64,000 nt of DNA from Mesorhizobium sp. PAMC28654 (lineage in GTDB: Bacteria; Pseudomonadota; Alphaproteobacteria; Rhizobiales; Rhizobiaceae), in the NCBI RefSeq assembly GCF_020616515.1, contig NZ_CP085135.1:806001-870000 (forward strand), given 5' to 3'. Positions 17,703 through 27,558 of this stretch are shown here, piece after piece. Position numbers and translations under genes: made by a program. The notes beneath the pieces are model-generated. The model was not told where the DNA came from. It did no database searches and saw nothing but the letters and a program-made list of their open reading frames with translations. How positions within the stretch are numbered: position 1 is the stretch's first letter; each line of letters opens with the position of its first letter.

Positions 17703-18578
17703 ATGACCGAAGCACATGCCGCCAGACAACCGCTCGACCATCTCGTGCTGCCGACCATCAGCCTCGATGTGGCGCGAACACGGTTGACCTCGCTCGGATT
17801 CGTCGTTGCGCCGAACGGCATCCATCCCTTCGGCACCGAAAACTGCTGCGTCTTCCTTGCCGATGGCACTTATCTCGAACCGCTGGCGGTGGGGAACACG
17901 CAGGCCGCGGCACTGGCGATCGCGCAAGGCAATGTCTTCGTCGCACGTGACCGTCTCTATCGCGATAGCCGCGGCGAGGATGGATTTTCCGCCTTGGTCC
18001 TGGGAACCGGGGATGCCGAGGCCGATCACGCCCGCTATGTCGAGGCGGGCGTGTCGGCGGGAGATATATTGAACTTCTCGCGTGCATTCGTGGACACCTC
18101 AGGCAAGAGCGCCATGGCATCGTTCAAGCTCGCCTTCGCGTCCGCCAGCGGGACGGCGGATGCATTCCTGTTCGCCTGCGAGCGGGTCAATGCGCCCAAG
18201 ATCGACCGCATGGCGTTACAGGCGCATGTCAATGGTGCGGCCGGCATCGTCGAGGTCGTGGCTGTCAGCGACATTCCTGGTGACCAAGGCCGATTGATTT
18301 CGATCGCCACGGGCGCGGAAGGCGAAAACACCTTCGATCTGCCGAACGCGAGGTTGGCCGTACTGACGTGCGCGGAACTCGAAACCCGCCTCGGTGTGCC
18401 TGTCGATGCACCGTCAAAGCTGCGCTTTGCCGCGATCGTCTTTTCGGTGCGGAATGCAGGGATTGCCGCGAAGCTGCTTGCAGCCAACGGCATTGCACAC
18501 GACATACGTGGCAGTGACATTGTCGTGCAGGCCGCGCCAGGACAGGGCGCGGCGTTTATTTTCCGGGAGATCCGATGA
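17703..18578 (+). CDS. VOC/glyoxalase-like domain protein
   Basis: A 291-residue protein with the vicinal-oxygen-chelate arrangement. The N-terminal LDHLVLPTISLDVARTRLTSLGF carries the first metal-ligand-type His, and GTENCCVFLADGTYLEPLAV carries the Glu of the first module. A second, weaker module covers the C-terminal half (VNGAAGIVEVVAVS, IVVQAAPGQGAAFIF). It belongs to the glyoxalase-like subgroup whose substrates are unknown. Its stop overlaps the kdsA start by 4 bp (ATGA), so the two are translationally coupled, although a metabolic link to Kdo synthesis is not evident. Confidence 0.85.
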   Translation: MTEAHAARQPLDHLVLPTISLDVARTRLTSLGFVVAPNGIHPFGTENCCVFLADGTYLEPLAVGNTQAAALAIAQGNVFVARDRLYRDSRGEDGFSALVLGTGDAEADHARYVEAGVSAGDILNFSRAFVDTSGKSAMASFKLAFASASGTADAFLFACERVNAPKIDRMALQAHVNGAAGIVEVVAVSDIPGDQGRLISIATGAEGENTFDLPNARLAVLTCAELETRLGVPVDAPSKLRFAAIVFSVRNAGIAAKLLAANGIAHDIRGSDIVVQAAPGQGAAFIFREIR

Positions 18579-19408
18579 GCAAGCCCAATTCGTCCGTAAC
18601 CGTCGGCAACGTAACCTTCGCCAACAACGCGCCGCTCTCATTGATCGCTGGGCCCTGCCAGTTTGAATCGCGCCAGCACGCCTTCGACATGGCCGGCGCG
18701 CTCAAGGAACTGACCGGCAAGCTCGGCATAGGCCTAGTCTACAAGTCCAGCTACGACAAGGCCAATCGAACGTCGCTGTCGGCGACGCGCGGCGCCGGGA
18801 TGGATGCGGCGCTTCCGGTCTTTGACGACCTGCGCAAGGAATTTTCGCTGCCCGTGCTGACCGATGTTCACACCGAGGAACAGTGCGCGATCGTGGCGCC
18901 GCATGTCGATGTGCTGCAGATTCCGGCTTTCCTGTCGCGCCAGACCGACATGCTGGTCGCCGCCGCCAGGACAGGCAAGGTCATCAACGTCAAGAAAGGC
19001 CAGTTCCTGGCCCCCTGGGACATGAAGAACGTCGTCGCCAAGATCACCGGTTCCGGCAACGCCAATGTGTTGACCACCGAGCGCGGCGCGTCCTTCGGCT
19101 ACAACACGCTGGTGTCCGACATGCGGGCCTTGCCGATCATGGCCGAGATCGGCGCGCCGGTGATTTTCGACGCGACGCATTCGGTTCAGCAGCCTGGCGG
19201 GCAGGGCGGCTCCTCCGGCGGCGAGCGACGTTTCGTCGAGACACTGGCTCGCGCGGCTGTCGCCGTTGGCGTCGCCGGCGTGTTCATCGAGACCCATCAG
19301 GATCCCGATAATTCGACCTCTTCCGATGGCCCGAACATGGTGCCGTTGAAGGATATGCCGGCGCTGCTCGAAAGATTGATGGCGTTCGATCGCATCGCCA
19401 AGGGCTGA
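18575..19408 (+). CDS. kdsA: 3-deoxy-8-phosphooctulonate synthase (Kdo-8-P synthase)
   Basis: A 277-residue enzyme that condenses arabinose-5-phosphate with phosphoenolpyruvate for the Kdo of lipopolysaccharide. Landmarks are LIAGPCQFESRQHA, YKSSYDKANRTS (PEP site), PVLTDVHTEEQC, QIPAFLSRQTDML, INVKKGQFLAPWDM and IFDATHSVQQPGGQGG. Length and motifs are normal. It is coupled to the VOC gene upstream and followed 77 bp later by dodecin. Enolase lies 2.2 kb downstream and produces its substrate PEP. Confidence 0.96.
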   Translation: MSKPNSSVTVGNVTFANNAPLSLIAGPCQFESRQHAFDMAGALKELTGKLGIGLVYKSSYDKANRTSLSATRGAGMDAALPVFDDLRKEFSLPVLTDVHTEEQCAIVAPHVDVLQIPAFLSRQTDMLVAAARTGKVINVKKGQFLAPWDMKNVVAKITGSGNANVLTTERGASFGYNTLVSDMRALPIMAEIGAPVIFDATHSVQQPGGQGGSSGGERRFVETLARAAVAVGVAGVFIETHQDPDNSTSSDGPNMVPLKDMPALLERLMAFDRIAKG

Positions 19409-19485
19409 CACGGGCTACGCTTGTGACGACAAGGCTACGGTTGTACGCTCGCCCGGCAAATGAGCGTCCTGGCAGGAGGAAAGCC

Positions 19486-19689
19486 ATGTCCGTCGCCCGT
19501 GTCACCGAAATCAGCTCATCGTCGAAGAAGAGCTTTCATGAAGCCATCGAGAAGGGAATCGCGCGCGCTTCAAAGACGTTGAAGAACGTCGAAGGCGCCT
19601 GGATCCAGGACCAGAAGATCGTTGTCGAGGACGGCAAGATCGCCGCCTACCGGGTCAACATGAAGGTCACGTTCATCCTGGCGGAGTGA
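19486..19689 (+). CDS. Dodecin, flavin-binding storage protein
   Basis: A 67-residue dodecin: VTEISSSSKKSFHEAIEKGI, ASKTLKNVEGAWIQDQKI (the Trp stacks on flavin) and YRVNMKVTFIL. Dodecamers store or buffer riboflavin and FMN in the cytoplasm. The ATG at 19486 has a strong AGGAGGAA in front. The size is typical. Confidence 0.95.
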   Translation: MSVARVTEISSSSKKSFHEAIEKGIARASKTLKNVEGAWIQDQKIVVEDGKIAAYRVNMKVTFILAE

Positions 19690-19979
19690 TCGGCCGGCAC
19701 CGAAAAAGGCGGGAACCTTCGCCCGCGCCCCTCATTGTCAAAGCATACTTCAACGACAACGAGGAGCGCATCATGACGACCCAGACAGGCCACACCGAAG
19801 CCATTGCCGCTTCGCGCGTCATCGGTACATCCGTCTACAACACCGAAGGCAAGAGCATCGGCAGCATCGAGGACATCATGCTCGACAAAACGTCGGCCGG
19901 GATCATGTTCGCGGTGATCGGTTTTGGCGGCTTTCTCGGTATTGGCGAGAAGTATCACGCCGTCCCGTGGGCAAGCCTA

Positions 19980-21033
19980 GAGCAAAATCCGAGCGGATAG
20001 AATCGATAGGGGTTTCGTTGGGATTGGAAATCTGATTCAGCATATCTGCTGGATTCGGAGGCCGGCATGGCATGGCGAAATCCTTATCGGAAGATTTGCG
20101 GGCTCGGGTGGTCGCAGCGGTTGATGGCGGCCTGTCGCGACGGGCGGCAGCGGCGCGATTTGGCGTGGCGGCGGCAAGCTCGGTGCGTTGGGTCCGGGAA
20201 TGGCGCGAGACCGGAGCCACCTGCGCAAAGCCGCAGGGCGGCGACAGGCGGTCCCACCGCGTTGAAGCGTATCGCGACATCATCCTGGCGGCGATCGAGA
20301 GGCGGGTGGACATCACGCTGGTCGAACTCGCCGAGTTGCTGCGACAGGAGCATGGCGCGTCGTTTGCGACGAGCACGATCTGGCGGTTTCTCGATCGTCA
20401 CTCCATGACCTTCAAAAAAAACGGCGCACGCCAGCGAGCAGGAGCGGCCAGACGTGGCGGCGCGACGAAACGCCTGGTTCGACGCCCAGCCCGATCTTGA
20501 TCCCGAGCATCTGGTCTTCATCGACGAGACCGGAGCCTCGACAAAGATGGCTCGACTGCGGGGGCGCACGAAGCGCGGGATGCGGTGCCGATCGCCAATC
20601 CCGCATGGCCATTGGAAGACGACGACGTTCACCGGCGCCCTGCGCCTCACTGGCATGACCGCGCCAATGGTCCTGGACGGCCCGATGACTGGCGAATGGT
20701 TTGTCGCCTATGTCGAGCAGGTTCTCGTGCCGACGCTGCGGCCCGACGATGTCGTGATCCTCGACAACCTGCCGGCGCACAAAAGCGCAGCCGCCCGTGT
20801 GGCGATCGAAGCAACCGGCGCAAGGATGATGTTCCTCCCGCCCTATTCCCCCGACTTCAACCCGATCGAGAACGCCTTTTCCAAGCTGAAATCGATTCTA
20901 CGCAAAGCCGCCGCACGAACCGTCGCGGAATTGTGGGATACCATCAGCGCCGCACTGCCTTGCTTCACACCAACCGAGTGCGCCAACTACTTCGCCGCAA
21001 CAGGATATGAGCCGGAATGATCAGATTCTGCTC
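19980..21033 (+). mobile_element. IS630-type insertion sequence, copy 2 (1054 bp)
   Basis: The flanking TA dinucleotides (19978-19979 and 21034-21035) and the ends GAGCAAAATC and GATTCTGCTC match copy 1 at 11783-12837, which is in the opposite orientation. The only difference noticed is eight rather than nine A in the frameshift tract. It carries only the transposase and interrupts a PRC-barrel gene. Confidence 0.95.
20072..21020 (+). CDS. IS630-type transposase, two overlapping frames, A8 tract
   Basis: As in copy 1, frame A (from ATG 20072) holds the helix-turn-helix domain and frame B the DDE core (FIDETGAS, VILDNLPAHK, NPIENAFSKLK). Here the tract at 20414-20421 has eight A, so joining the frames needs a +1 (or -2) shift instead of the -1 shift that suits nine A. 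If the base count is right, this copy probably makes less full-length transposase, or none without slippage. Unshifted, frame A ends at 20500. Confidence 0.85.
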
Positions 21034-21210
21034 TAGAATACGACGAGAAGATGCACGGCTATGTCGTGCCCTTTTCTAGGGAACAGCTGGAGGCGGCTCC
21101 TGCCTATTCGATCAACGAACTGGCCGGCGCGGACGGCGAGAGCACGCGCGACGCGTCCTATAAATATTACAAGGTCGCGCCTTACTGGCATTGACGCTTT
21201 GTCTCTCGAA

Positions 21211-21238
21211 AAAAGGCCCCGTTTCGACGGGGCCTTTT
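21211..21238. terminator. Strong bidirectional terminator
   Basis: AAAAGGCCCCGT and ACGGGGCCTTTT form a perfect 12-bp stem with a TTCG tetraloop. The runs of A before and T after allow it to work on both strands, ending the PRC-barrel gene and the convergent small lipoprotein gene. Confidence 0.92.
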
Positions 21239-21253
21239 GATTCAGTCCGATGC

Positions 21254-21379
21254 CTACTCGCTGATGTGCAAGGCCGGCAACGGCTCGATCGCCTTTGGCG
21301 GCGACCGCTGATTGTCACACGAGGTCAGGAATGCAGCCGCGATCAGGAACAAACTCACGATACCGCTCAACTCGGACAT
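21254..21379 (-). CDS. Small lipoprotein (41 aa)
   Basis: A 41-residue frame from ATG 21379 preceded by AAGGGAG. The N-terminus MSELSGIVSLFLIAAAF is hydrophobic and leads to LTSC, an acceptable lipobox with the lipidated Cys at residue 21. The short mature part is DNQRSPPKAIEPLPALHISE. The predicted product is a 21-residue lipopeptide in the inner or outer membrane. No family recognised. The shared terminator at 21211 and a good ribosome-binding site support it. Confidence 0.65.
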   Translation of the reverse strand: MSELSGIVSLFLIAAAFLTSCDNQRSPPKAIEPLPALHISE

Positions 21380-21458
21380 GGCGAAACTCCCTTCTGTTTC
21401 GCCCCGCGCACAACAGCCATAGCCCGAAATCCACGTCCGACGTCATGACTTATGATGA

Positions 21459-22853
<1,395 letters not shown>

Positions 22854-22872
22854 TACGAACCATATCCGAAGG

Positions 22873-22901
22873 AAAAGGGCGGGAGCATTCCCGCCCTTTT
22901 T
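22873..22901 (+). terminator. Rho-independent terminator after eno
   Basis: AAAAGGGCGGG and CCCGCCCTTTT pair around AGCATT and are followed by T, 19 bp after the enolase stop. Confidence 0.88.
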
Positions 22902-22984
22902 CGTTCTGGCTGCCGCCAATCCTGCAGTCCGTAACCGTCCATTAAGCACAATGGGGCGAGATGAGGTGTCAGAGGATTTGGACG

Positions 22985-23308
22985 ATGTGGACACGCCAGC
23001 ATAAACAAAGAAACACCGGCCGGCTGATCATCCCCTCGCTCTGCGTGGTGTTCGTGGCCTATTTCGGCTTCCACGCCTATCATGGCGAGTTCGGCATCAA
23101 TTCAAGATATCAGATGGAAGCCAGGGCGGCCGATCTTCAAGGGCAGCTCAATGCCATCAAAGCGCGCCGCGTCGAGCTCGAACGCCGTGTCCAGCTGCTG
23201 CACGAGGGCTCGATCGAGAAGGATATGCTCGATGAGCAAGCGCGCAGGGCGCTGAATCTTTCCCAGGCTGATGAAATTACCATCATGCTGCCTGACTCAA
23301 ATAAATAA
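22985..23308 (+). CDS. ftsB: Septum formation initiator FtsB/DivIC-like
   Basis: A 107-residue bitopic protein. A basic N-terminus (MWTRQHKQRNTGR) is followed by one membrane span (LIIPSLCVVFVAYFGFHAY) and a periplasmic coiled coil (MEARAADLQGQLNAIKARR to LERRVQLLHEG). This is the FtsB/DivIC layout, a divisome scaffold that links FtsQ and FtsL. The C-terminal IEKDMLDEQARRALNLSQADE matches the alphaproteobacterial family. Location between eno and pdhA is the usual one in alphaproteobacteria. Confidence 0.88.
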   Translation: MWTRQHKQRNTGRLIIPSLCVVFVAYFGFHAYHGEFGINSRYQMEARAADLQGQLNAIKARRVELERRVQLLHEGSIEKDMLDEQARRALNLSQADEITIMLPDSNK

Positions 23309-23366
23309 CTGAATTCCAGTTAATCACCAATATTTTCAATGTTTTTAACTGCTTAGACGCATGTCA

Positions 23367-23387
23367 GCCATGCAATTTCGGCATGGC
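23367..23387. promoter_or_regulatory. Inverted repeat upstream of pdhA
   Basis: GCCATGC at 23367-23373 and GCATGGC at 23381-23387 are separated by 7 bp in the 172-bp region before pdhA. It may be a regulator site for the pdh operon or part of the leader. The half-site is short, so the assignment is tentative. Confidence 0.35.
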
Positions 23388-23480
23388 GGAACGCTTTCTC
23401 GCGTGTTAGCCTCTCTGAAATCGGTGGGGAGAACTGATCTCCCCTAATGTCCGCGAAGAGACGCCAACAGGGAGTGATGC

Positions 23481-24518
23481 ATGGCCACCGCCGCCAGAAA
23501 AGCGCCTGCCAAATCCAAATCCGACGGCAAATCAGGGCTTTCAGCGCCCAAACCCGCCGACTTCACCAAGGACGAAGAGCTTGCCGCCTACCGGCACATG
23601 CTGCTCATCCGCCGCTTCGAGGAAAAGGCCGGCCAGCTCTATGGCATGGGCTTCATCGGCGGCTTCTGCCATCTCTACATCGGCCAGGAAGCGGTCGTTA
23701 CCGGTATGAAGATGGCTCTGATCGAAGGCGATCAGATGATCACCGCCTATCGCGATCACGGCCATATGCTGGCGATGGAATTGTCGCCGCGCGGCGTCAT
23801 GGCCGAGCTGACCGGCCGCCGTGGCGGCCTGTCTAGGGGCAAGGGCGGCTCCATGCACATGTTCTCCAAGGAGAAGCATTTTTACGGCGGCCACGGCATC
23901 GTCGGTGCGCAGGTGTCGCTTGGCACCGGTCTCGCCTTTGCCAATCGCTACCGCGACAACAACAATGTGTCGCTGACCTATTTCGGCGATGGCGCCGCTA
24001 ACCAAGGTCAGGTCTACGAAAGCTTCAACATGGCTTCGCTGTGGAAGCTGCCGGTGATCTACATCATCGAGAACAACCGCTATGCCATGGGCACGTCCGT
24101 TTCGCGCTCGTCGGCCGAGACCGATTTCTCGCACCGTGGCGCCTCCTTCAAGATTCCCGGCATCCAGGTTGACGGCATGGACGTCCGCGCCGTGAAAGCC
24201 GCTGGCGATCTGGCTACCGAATGGTGCCGCGCCGGCAACGGACCGCTGATCCTCGAAATGCAGACCTACCGCTACCGCGGCCACTCAATGTCCGATCCGG
24301 CCAAATACCGCTCCAAGGAAGAAGTGCAGAAGATGCGCTCCGAACATGACCCGATCGAGCAGGTCAAGGCGCGGCTGACCGAGAAGAAATGGGCGACCGA
24401 GGACGAACTGAAGGCCATAGACAAGGAAGTTCGCGACATCGTCGCCGACGCCGCCGAATTTGCCCAGCACGACGCAGAGCCGGATCCGTCCGAGCTCTGG
24501 ACCGACATCGTACTGTAA
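23481..24518 (+). CDS. pdhA: Pyruvate dehydrogenase E1 component, alpha subunit
   Basis: A 345-residue E1-alpha. With E1-beta it decarboxylates pyruvate using thiamine diphosphate and acetylates the lipoyl group of E2. Seen are MLLIRRFEEKAGQLYGMG, GFCHLYIGQEAV, ITAYRDHGHML, GGSMHMFS, the ThDP motif from YFGDGAANQGQVYESFNMA to ENNRYAMGTS, and the phosphorylation-loop-like YRGHSMSDPAKYR. It is the first gene of the pdh operon; pdhB begins 15 bp later. The Ala/Lys-rich N-terminus is typical of rhizobia. Confidence 0.97.
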   Translation: MATAARKAPAKSKSDGKSGLSAPKPADFTKDEELAAYRHMLLIRRFEEKAGQLYGMGFIGGFCHLYIGQEAVVTGMKMALIEGDQMITAYRDHGHMLAMELSPRGVMAELTGRRGGLSRGKGGSMHMFSKEKHFYGGHGIVGAQVSLGTGLAFANRYRDNNNVSLTYFGDGAANQGQVYESFNMASLWKLPVIYIIENNRYAMGTSVSRSSAETDFSHRGASFKIPGIQVDGMDVRAVKAAGDLATEWCRAGNGPLILEMQTYRYRGHSMSDPAKYRSKEEVQKMRSEHDPIEQVKARLTEKKWATEDELKAIDKEVRDIVADAAEFAQHDAEPDPSELWTDIVL

Positions 24519-24533
24519 CGGGAGGGCAAGGAC

Positions 24534-25949
24534 ATGCCGATCGAAATTCTCATGCCCGCTCTCTCGCCAACCATGGAAGAGGGCAATCTTTCCAAGTGGT
24601 TGAAGAACGAGGGCGACAAGGTTGTCGCCGGCGATGTCATCGCCGAGATCGAAACCGACAAGGCGACGATGGAAGTCGAAGCCGTCGATGAAGGCACGCT
24701 GGGCAAGATCCTGATTGCGGCGGGCACAGAAGGCGTCAAGGTCAACACGCCGATCGCCGTTTTGCTGCTGGACGGCGAAAGTGTCGCCGATGTCGGCAAA
24801 TCCTCGGCTCCCGCCAAGGCGGAAGCGCCAGCGAAGGCAGAGGCCCCGGTCGAGGAAAAAGTTCCGGCCGAGGAAAAGGCGGAAGCCGCGAAACCAGCCG
24901 CCGCACCGGTCGCAGCCGCTCCCAAGACGGAAATCGCCGCCGATCCGGACATTCCGGCCGGCACGGAGATGGTCTCGACCACGGTGCGTGAAGCGCTTCG
25001 TGATGCCATGGCCGAGGAGATGCGCCGCGACGGCGACGTCTTCGTCATGGGCGAGGAGGTCGCCGAATACCAGGGCGCCTACAAGATCACGCAAGGGCTG
25101 CTGCAGGAATTTGGCCCACGGCGCGTCGTCGACACGCCGATCACCGAGCATGGTTTTGCCGGCGTCGGCGTGGGTGCGGCGATGGCCGGGCTCAGGCCGA
25201 TTGTCGAGTTCATGACCTTCAACTTCGCCATGCAGGCGATCGACCAGATCATCAACTCCGCCGCCAAGACGCTCTATATGTCCGGCGGCCAGATGGGTGC
25301 GCCGATCGTGTTTCGCGGACCGAACGGAGCCGCCGCCCGCGTCGCCGCCCAGCATTCGCAGTGCTACGCCGCCTGGTACAGCCACATTCCCGGCCTGAAG
25401 GTCGTGATGCCCTATACCGCCGCCGACGCCAAGGGCTTGCTGAAGGCCGCGATTCGCGATCCCAATCCGATCATCTTCCTGGAGAACGAAATCCTCTACG
25501 GCCAGTCCTTCGACGTGCCGAAGCTGGATGATTTCGTGCTGCCGATCGGCAAGGCGCGCATCCACAAGACCGGCAAGGACGTCACCATCGTCTCGTTCGG
25601 CATCGGCATGACGTATGCGGTGAGGGCGGAGGCGGAACTGCGCGGCATGGGCATCGATGTCGAGATCATCGATCTCCGCACCATCCGGCCGCTCGATTTC
25701 GACACCATCATCGCCTCGGTCAAGAAGACCAACCGGCTGATCGTTGTTGAAGAGGGATATCCGCAGAACTCGGTCGGCGACCACATCGCCAACCAGGTGT
25801 CGCAGCGCGCCTTCGACTTCCTCGACGCCCCGGTCATCACCATTGCCGGCAAGGATGTGCCGATGCCCTATGCGGCGAACCTCGAAAAGCTGGCATTGCC
25901 CAATGTCGGCGAGGTCATCGAGGCGGTCAAAGCCGTCACGTATCGCTGA
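24534..25949 (+). CDS. pdhB: Pyruvate dehydrogenase E1 component, beta subunit with N-terminal lipoyl domain
   Basis: A 471-residue protein. Residues 1-80 form a lipoyl domain ([15 protein letters not shown], lipoyl Lys43). A flexible Ala/Pro/Lys/Glu linker covers about 85-135, and then E1-beta proper follows: [57 protein letters not shown] and [17 protein letters not shown]. The lipoylated E1-beta is characteristic of alphaproteobacterial PDH complexes. The lipoyl domain is nearly identical to that of PdhC, so it depends on LipA as E2 does. pdhC starts 18 bp after the stop. Confidence 0.97.
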   Translation: MPIEILMPALSPTMEEGNLSKWLKNEGDKVVAGDVIAEIETDKATMEVEAVDEGTLGKILIAAGTEGVKVNTPIAVLLLDGESVADVGKSSAPAKAEAPAKAEAPVEEKVPAEEKAEAAKPAAAPVAAAPKTEIAADPDIPAGTEMVSTTVREALRDAMAEEMRRDGDVFVMGEEVAEYQGAYKITQGLLQEFGPRRVVDTPITEHGFAGVGVGAAMAGLRPIVEFMTFNFAMQAIDQIINSAAKTLYMSGGQMGAPIVFRGPNGAAARVAAQHSQCYAAWYSHIPGLKVVMPYTAADAKGLLKAAIRDPNPIIFLENEILYGQSFDVPKLDDFVLPIGKARIHKTGKDVTIVSFGIGMTYAVRAEAELRGMGIDVEIIDLRTIRPLDFDTIIASVKKTNRLIVVEEGYPQNSVGDHIANQVSQRAFDFLDAPVITIAGKDVPMPYAANLEKLALPNVGEVIEAVKAVTYR

Positions 25950-25967
25950 ACCGGGCGGGAGGAAAAC

Positions 25968-27371
25968 ATGCCAATCAACATCACCATGCCGGCCCTCTCG
26001 CCAACGATGGAAGAGGGCAATCTGTCCAAGTGGCTCGTGAAGGAAGGCGACAAGGTTTCGCCGGGTGACGTGATCGCCGAAATCGAGACCGACAAGGCGA
26101 CGATGGAGGTCGAAGCCGTTGATGAGGGCACGGTTGCGAAGCTGGTCGTTCCAGCCGGTACCGAAGGCGTCAAGGTCAATGCTCTGATCGCTATTCTTGC
26201 CGCGGAAGGCGAGGATGCTGGCGCTGCCGCAAAGGGCGGTGGCGACGCCGCGCCGGCTAAGGTTGAGGCTCCGAAGGCTGAGGCCGCCAAGGCCGAAGCA
26301 CCAAAGGCTGAGGCACCAAAGGCCGATGCACCAAAGGCCGGACCTGCCGCTGCCGCACCCAAGACGGAAGCCGCGCCTGCCGCCAATGGTCATGCCGGTG
26401 GTGAGCGCACCTTTGCCTCGCCGCTTGCACGTCGCCTTGCCAAGGACGCCGGCGTCGATGTGTCCTCGGTAACCGGCACCGGCCCGCATGGCCGCGTGGT
26501 GAAGGCCGACGTTGACGCGGCGATTGCCGGTGGCGGCGCCAAGACGGCTCCCGCAGCCAAGGCAGCGCCTGCAGCTGCTCCGGCGGCTCCCGCCACCACA
26601 GCGGCGTCTGCACCCAAGGCCATGTCGGACGATCAGGTGCTGAAGCTGTTCGAACCCGGCTCCTATGAACTCGTCCCGCATGACAACATGCGCAAGACCA
26701 TCGCGCGCCGCCTGGTCGAGGCCAAATCAACCATTCCGCATTTCTACCTGACGCTCGACTGCGAACTCGATGCGCTCTTGGCGCTGCGCACGCAGCTCAA
26801 CGCGGCGGCGCCGATGAAGAAGACCGACAAGGGCGAAGCGCCCGCCTACAAGCTGTCGGTCAACGACATGGTGATCAAGGCGATGGCCATGGCATTGAAG
26901 GCGGTGCCGGATGCCAATGCCTCGTGGACCGAAAGCGCCATGGTCAAGCACAAGCATGTCGATGTCGGTGTCGCCGTCTCGATCCCCGGCGGCCTGATTA
27001 CGCCGATCATCCGCAAGGCGGACGAAAAGACGCTGTCGGTGATCTCCAACGAGATCAAGGATCTTGCCAGCCGCGCCCGCAGCCGCAAGCTGAAGCCGGA
27101 AGAGTACCAGGGCGGCACCACGGCGGTGTCCAACCTCGGCATGTTCGGCATCAAGGACTTTGCCGCGGTCATCAACCCGCCGCATGCGACGATCCTTGCG
27201 GTTGGTGCCGGCGAGCAGCGGGCCGTGGTGAAGAACGGCGAGATCAAGGTTGCGACGGTCATGTCGGTGACGCTGTCGACCGACCATCGCGCCGTTGATG
27301 GCGCGCTTGGCGCCGAACTTCTCGTCGCCTTCAAACGCCTGATCGAAAACCCGATGGGCATGCTGGTGTAG
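25968..27371 (+). CDS. pdhC: Pyruvate dehydrogenase E2, dihydrolipoamide acetyltransferase
   Basis: A 467-residue E2 core. The domains are: lipoyl (1-80, Lys43 in [10 protein letters not shown]), a linker with repeated APKAEAPKAE-type units (85-140), the peripheral subunit-binding domain (FASPLARRLAKDAGVDVSSV, GPHGRVVKADVDA), a second Ala/Pro linker, and the catalytic acyltransferase domain with STIPHFYLTLDCELDALLAL and the active-site DHRAVDGALGAELL. It passes acetyl groups from E1 to CoA and forms the core of the complex. It lies in the pdh operon, followed by a GDSL hydrolase. Confidence 0.97.
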   Translation: MPINITMPALSPTMEEGNLSKWLVKEGDKVSPGDVIAEIETDKATMEVEAVDEGTVAKLVVPAGTEGVKVNALIAILAAEGEDAGAAAKGGGDAAPAKVEAPKAEAAKAEAPKAEAPKADAPKAGPAAAAPKTEAAPAANGHAGGERTFASPLARRLAKDAGVDVSSVTGTGPHGRVVKADVDAAIAGGGAKTAPAAKAAPAAAPAAPATTAASAPKAMSDDQVLKLFEPGSYELVPHDNMRKTIARRLVEAKSTIPHFYLTLDCELDALLALRTQLNAAAPMKKTDKGEAPAYKLSVNDMVIKAMAMALKAVPDANASWTESAMVKHKHVDVGVAVSIPGGLITPIIRKADEKTLSVISNEIKDLASRARSRKLKPEEYQGGTTAVSNLGMFGIKDFAAVINPPHATILAVGAGEQRAVVKNGEIKVATVMSVTLSTDHRAVDGALGAELLVAFKRLIENPMGMLV

Positions 27372-27558
27372 GAAAGAAGAAGGCGGTGCGGAAATCCTTC
27401 ACCAGCCTTCTCGCTCGAACCACTCCCGGTTTGACCGGCGGACCGACAGTGCCGCGATGCACTGTCGTGACTGGCGGCATGACGAATCCATTGTTGGAAT
27501 TGGTTTTTCGTGTGCCGCCGAATCGCGGGCGCGGACAGGTCTGGGGAGGGGAGACGGC

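Larger units (their letters stand above)
19773..21194 (+). pseudogene. PRC-barrel domain protein, interrupted by an IS630-type element
   Basis: The 5' part (19773-19977) encodes TEAIAASRVIGTSVYNTEGK, IGSIEDIMLDKTSAGIMFAV and GEKYHAVPWASL. The 3' part (from 21036) continues EYDEKMHGYVVPFSREQLEAA and ends with YKYYKVAPYWH. Deleting the element at 19980-21033 plus one TA restores a 121-residue single-domain PRC-barrel protein, a family often involved in membrane or photosystem-associated protein-protein contacts, with unknown role here. GAGGAG precedes the start and a strong terminator follows the stop. The insertion is between the codons for Ser and Leu-Glu in the middle of the barrel, so the protein is inactivated. 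Confidence 0.93.

Noticed and set aside
11783..21033. The two IS630 elements as the ends of a composite transposon carrying the lipid cluster and kdsA
   Set aside because: Each element has its own TA duplication and the broken genes continue correctly on both sides, so the segment between is resident chromosome and was not transposed as a unit.
24285..26681. A very long minus-strand open frame opposite pdhB and pdhC
   Set aside because: It is a codon-bias shadow of strongly coding GC-rich DNA; the translation is rich in His, Arg and Gly without domain structure and has no start signal.
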